From NCBI GenBank assembly GCA_947258805.1, contig CAMYJV010000132.1, forward strand, positions 1-7,106: a stretch of DNA of 7,106 bases, read 5' to 3'. The notes under the pieces are model-generated. The model ran no database searches. It saw nothing but the letters and a program-made list of their open reading frames with translations, and was not told the DNA's origin. The position numbers and the translations under genes were made by a program. The stretch is from an uncultured Gammaproteobacteria bacterium (lineage in GTDB: Bacteria; Pseudomonadota; Gammaproteobacteria; GCA-2729495). This document shows, piece by piece, positions 5,421 through 7,106 of this stretch (position 1 is its first letter; each line of letters starts with the position of its first letter).

Positions 5421-6368
5421 TCAGTCGCCCAGCACGCGCTCGAGCTCCGGAATAATCTCGAACAGGTCGCCGACCAGGCCGATGTCGGCGACCTCAAAAA
5501 TGGGTGCGTCCGGGTCCTTGTTCACGGCGACGATCGTGCCGGCATCCTTGATACCGGTCAGGTGCTGAATGGCGCCCGAGATACCGAAGGCCATGTAGAG
5601 ATCCGGCGCGATGATCTTGCCTGTCTGACCTACCTGCATGTCGTTTGGCACGTAGCCCGCATCCACTGCCGCGCGTGACGCACCGACGCCGGCGCCCAGA
5701 CGGTCGGCAAGGGCGAAGATCACCTTGAAGTTGTCTTCGCTGCCCACGCCACGTCCGCCGGATACCACGCGACGGGCCGCCTGCAGATCGGGACGATCGC
5801 CGCCCCCGGACTGCAGTTCCACGTAGCGTGTGTAGGCCGGCAGCGCCGCGTCGACGCTCAGGCTTTCGATGGGCGCCGCGGCGCCCGACTCACTGGCGGC
5901 CGGGTAGGAGGCCACGCGAACCGTGGCAAACACCTTGGCATCGTCGGCTACGGTCACAGTGATGATGGCGTTGCCGGCATAGATCGGGCGTCGGAAGCGC
6001 CGCGGGCCTTCCACCGCCATGATGTCGCTGATCTGACCGACGCCGGCCAGGGCCGCTGCGCGGGGCAACACGTCTTTGCCGAAAGTAGTCGAAGGTGCCA
6101 GGACATAGTCGTAGTCGGCGGCCATTGCGGCGAGTTGCGGCGCGATCACTGCGGCCAGCGGGTGAGCGTTTTCTTCGCGCTCTACCGTCAGCACCCGGCT
6201 CACATTGTCCAGGGCGGCGGCGCCGCTGGCTGCTGCGGCGGCGTCGTCGGCGTATACGACCACATCGATGGCTGCCGCTGACAGCTCCGCCGCACAACTC
6301 ACGCACTTGGCCGTGCTGGGGTTCAGGCCGCCGCTATCGTGCTCTGCAAGGATCAGTACTTTGCTCAT
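5421..6368 (-). CDS. etfA: Electron transfer flavoprotein, alpha subunit
   Basis: The FAD-carrying subunit of the soluble ETF heterodimer. ETF takes electrons from acyl-CoA and related dehydrogenases and passes them to ETF:ubiquinone oxidoreductase. Length (315 residues) is normal. The N-terminal domain (about 1-190) starts [11 protein letters not shown] and includes [11 protein letters not shown] (93-103). The C-terminal FAD domain includes SGGRGVGS (203-210), [10 protein letters not shown] (229-238), VGQTGK (246-251), GISGAIQH (262-269), NKD (283-285) and the APIF...ADIGLVGD block (288-301). R232, T249 and H269 align, at a constant offset of 17, with human ETFA R249, T266 and H286, which contact the flavin, so the site is intact. 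AAGGAA at 6377-6382, 8 bases before the ATG, supports the start. It lies 30 bases after etfB and 21 before the exporter gene. The 3' end carries a perfect 11-bp inverted repeat. Confidence 0.97.
   Translation of the reverse strand: MSKVLILAEHDSGGLNPSTAKCVSCAAELSAAAIDVVVYADDAAAAASGAAALDNVSRVLTVEREENAHPLAAVIAPQLAAMAADYDYVLAPSTTFGKDVLPRAAALAGVGQISDIMAVEGPRRFRRPIYAGNAIITVTVADDAKVFATVRVASYPAASESGAAAPIESLSVDAALPAYTRYVELQSGGGDRPDLQAARRVVSGGRGVGSEDNFKVIFALADRLGAGVGASRAAVDAGYVPNDMQVGQTGKIIAPDLYMAFGISGAIQHLTGIKDAGTIVAVNKDPDAPIFEVADIGLVGDLFEIIPELERVLGD
5464..5494 (-). repeat. Perfect 11-bp inverted repeat near the 3' end of etfA
   Basis: AGGTCGCCGAC (5464-5474) and GTCGGCGACCT (5484-5494) are exact inverse complements around a 9-base spacer. 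The DNA encodes the conserved [10 protein letters not shown] stretch, where near-identical codons for VAD and VGD help to create the symmetry. As RNA it would form a very stable hairpin about 40 bases before the etfA stop. No T-run follows on the minus strand, so it is not an intrinsic terminator. It could protect the upstream etfBA message from 3' exonucleases or lower exporter expression; both are guesses. Confidence 0.6.
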
Positions 6369-6376
6369 TCCGTGTG

Positions 6377-6382
6377 TTCCTT
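6377..6382 (-). promoter_or_regulatory. etfA: Ribosome-binding site of etfA
   Basis: Read on the minus strand this is AAGGAA, 8 bases before the etfA ATG at 6366-6368. It lies within the 30-base gap between the etfB stop and the etfA start. Confidence 0.7.
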
Positions 6383-6398
6383 TTCCGGGCTTGCTGGC

Positions 6399-7106
6399 TT
6401 AGCCCAGCAGGCCCTTGTCGCGCATGGCGCTGACGAGGGCCTCGACGCTGTCGACCATCACACCCTTCGCTCGCGTCGGCGGCGGCGCGTAGCTCTCGAC
6501 CTGCACGTTCGGTGCCGTATCGACACCCAGCTCAGAGATATTCAGCACCTCAAGGGGCTTCTTCTTCGCTTTCATGATATCGGGCAATTTCACGTAGCGA
6601 GGTTCATTCAGGCGCAGGTCCGTAGTGATCACTGCGGGCAGTTCCAGGTCGATGACCTCAAGCCCCGCATCCACCTCACGCGTGACGGTGGCGCGGCCAT
6701 CCTTCAGTTCCAGTTTCGATGCGAACGTGCCCTGTGGGCGATTCCAGAGCGCAGCCAGCATCTGCCCGGTTTGATTGCAGTCATCATCGATGGCCTGCTT
6801 GCCGAGAATGACAAGGCCGGGATCCTCGCGCTCGATGATCTGCATCATGGTCCGCGCCGCCGCCAGGGGTTCCACGGCAGTGTCCGCGCTAACCAGGATC
6901 GCCCGGTCGGCACCCATGGCCAGGCCGGTGCGTAGCTGCTGCTGGCAGTCATCCGGTCCGATGGACAGGGCAATCACTTCGTTAGCGTCGCCGCGTTCCC
7001 GGATCCGCAGGGCTTCTTCCAGTGCAATTTCGTCAAAGGGGTTGATACTCATCTTCACGCCCTCCGTGACGACGCCGGAGCCGTCCGGCTTCACGCGCAC
7101 GCGGAC
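6399..7106 (-). CDS. etfB: Electron transfer flavoprotein, beta subunit (5' end cut by window)
   Basis: The AMP-binding, partner-recognition subunit of ETF, which pairs with the alpha subunit encoded just downstream. The reading frame stays open to the last base of the window (VRVRVKPDG), so the GTG at 7100 is internal. The usual length is about 249 residues and 235 are visible, so roughly 14 N-terminal residues are missing. Visible hallmarks are NPFDEIALEEALR, the AMGADRAILV region, the nucleotide-binding GKQAIDDDCNQTGQML, the REVDAGLEVIDLELPAV signature region and LRLNEPRY. The recognition loop LPDIMKAKKK is also intact; it equals the human ETFB loop with L195 and K200/K203 that docks acyl-CoA dehydrogenases. 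This points to a conventional housekeeping ETF, not a bifurcating one. The promoter must lie outside the window. Confidence 0.96.
   Translation of the reverse strand, partial: VRVRVKPDGSGVVTEGVKMSINPFDEIALEEALRIRERGDANEVIALSIGPDDCQQQLRTGLAMGADRAILVSADTAVEPLAAARTMMQIIEREDPGLVILGKQAIDDDCNQTGQMLAALWNRPQGTFASKLELKDGRATVTREVDAGLEVIDLELPAVITTDLRLNEPRYVKLPDIMKAKKKPLEVLNISELGVDTAPNVQVESYAPPPTRAKGVMVDSVEALVSAMRDKGLLG

Noticed and set aside
4773..5678. A 301-codon plus-strand frame opposite the exporter and etfA
   Set aside because: It spans the boundary of two real minus-strand genes and has a low-complexity Q/R/G composition.
7098..7100. GTG as the start of etfB
   Set aside because: The frame is open to the window end and the upstream residues (VR) continue the family's conserved N-terminal strand, so the true start is outside.

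Overview
This is a GC-rich window (low to mid 60s % GC by eye) from a proteobacterium. A gammaproteobacterium is most likely, judging from the conventional etfB-etfA pair, the Bcr/CflA exporter and the TRAP transporter genes, but no taxonomic marker is present and this is an inference. Seven protein-coding genes fill almost the whole window; the two at the ends are cut by the window edge. I see no rRNA, tRNA, CRISPR array, insertion sequence or phage gene.

The left part (1-4208) reads on the plus strand. It starts with the 3' three-quarters of an ExuT-like (ACS family) MFS transporter for organic or sugar acids. A very AT-rich gap with an imperfect tandem repeat follows, then a TRAP transporter small permease (DctQ type) and a large permease (DctM type). 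The large permease appears to start at a non-standard CTG codon that overlaps the small permease stop. No TRAP solute-binding protein gene (DctP) is visible. After an 86-base gap with a promoter candidate and a hairpin come a Prx5-type peroxiredoxin and a six-helix membrane protein of unknown function, probably co-transcribed.

The right part (4212-7106) reads on the minus strand as one likely operon, in the order etfB (cut by the window end), etfA and a Bcr/CflA-type MFS exporter. Its last gene converges tail to tail on the unknown membrane protein, with only 3 bases between the stop codons.

Functionally, the left end is an uptake module (two acid-transporter families side by side). The centre is a peroxide-detoxification gene with a membrane partner. 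The right end is the electron transfer flavoprotein that carries electrons from acyl-CoA and similar dehydrogenases to the quinone pool, with an exporter appended. The genes belong to known families. I did not find a convincing undescribed multi-gene system; the points worth checking are the CTG start, the AT-rich repeat with a possible leaderless start, several hairpins, and the unknown membrane protein.
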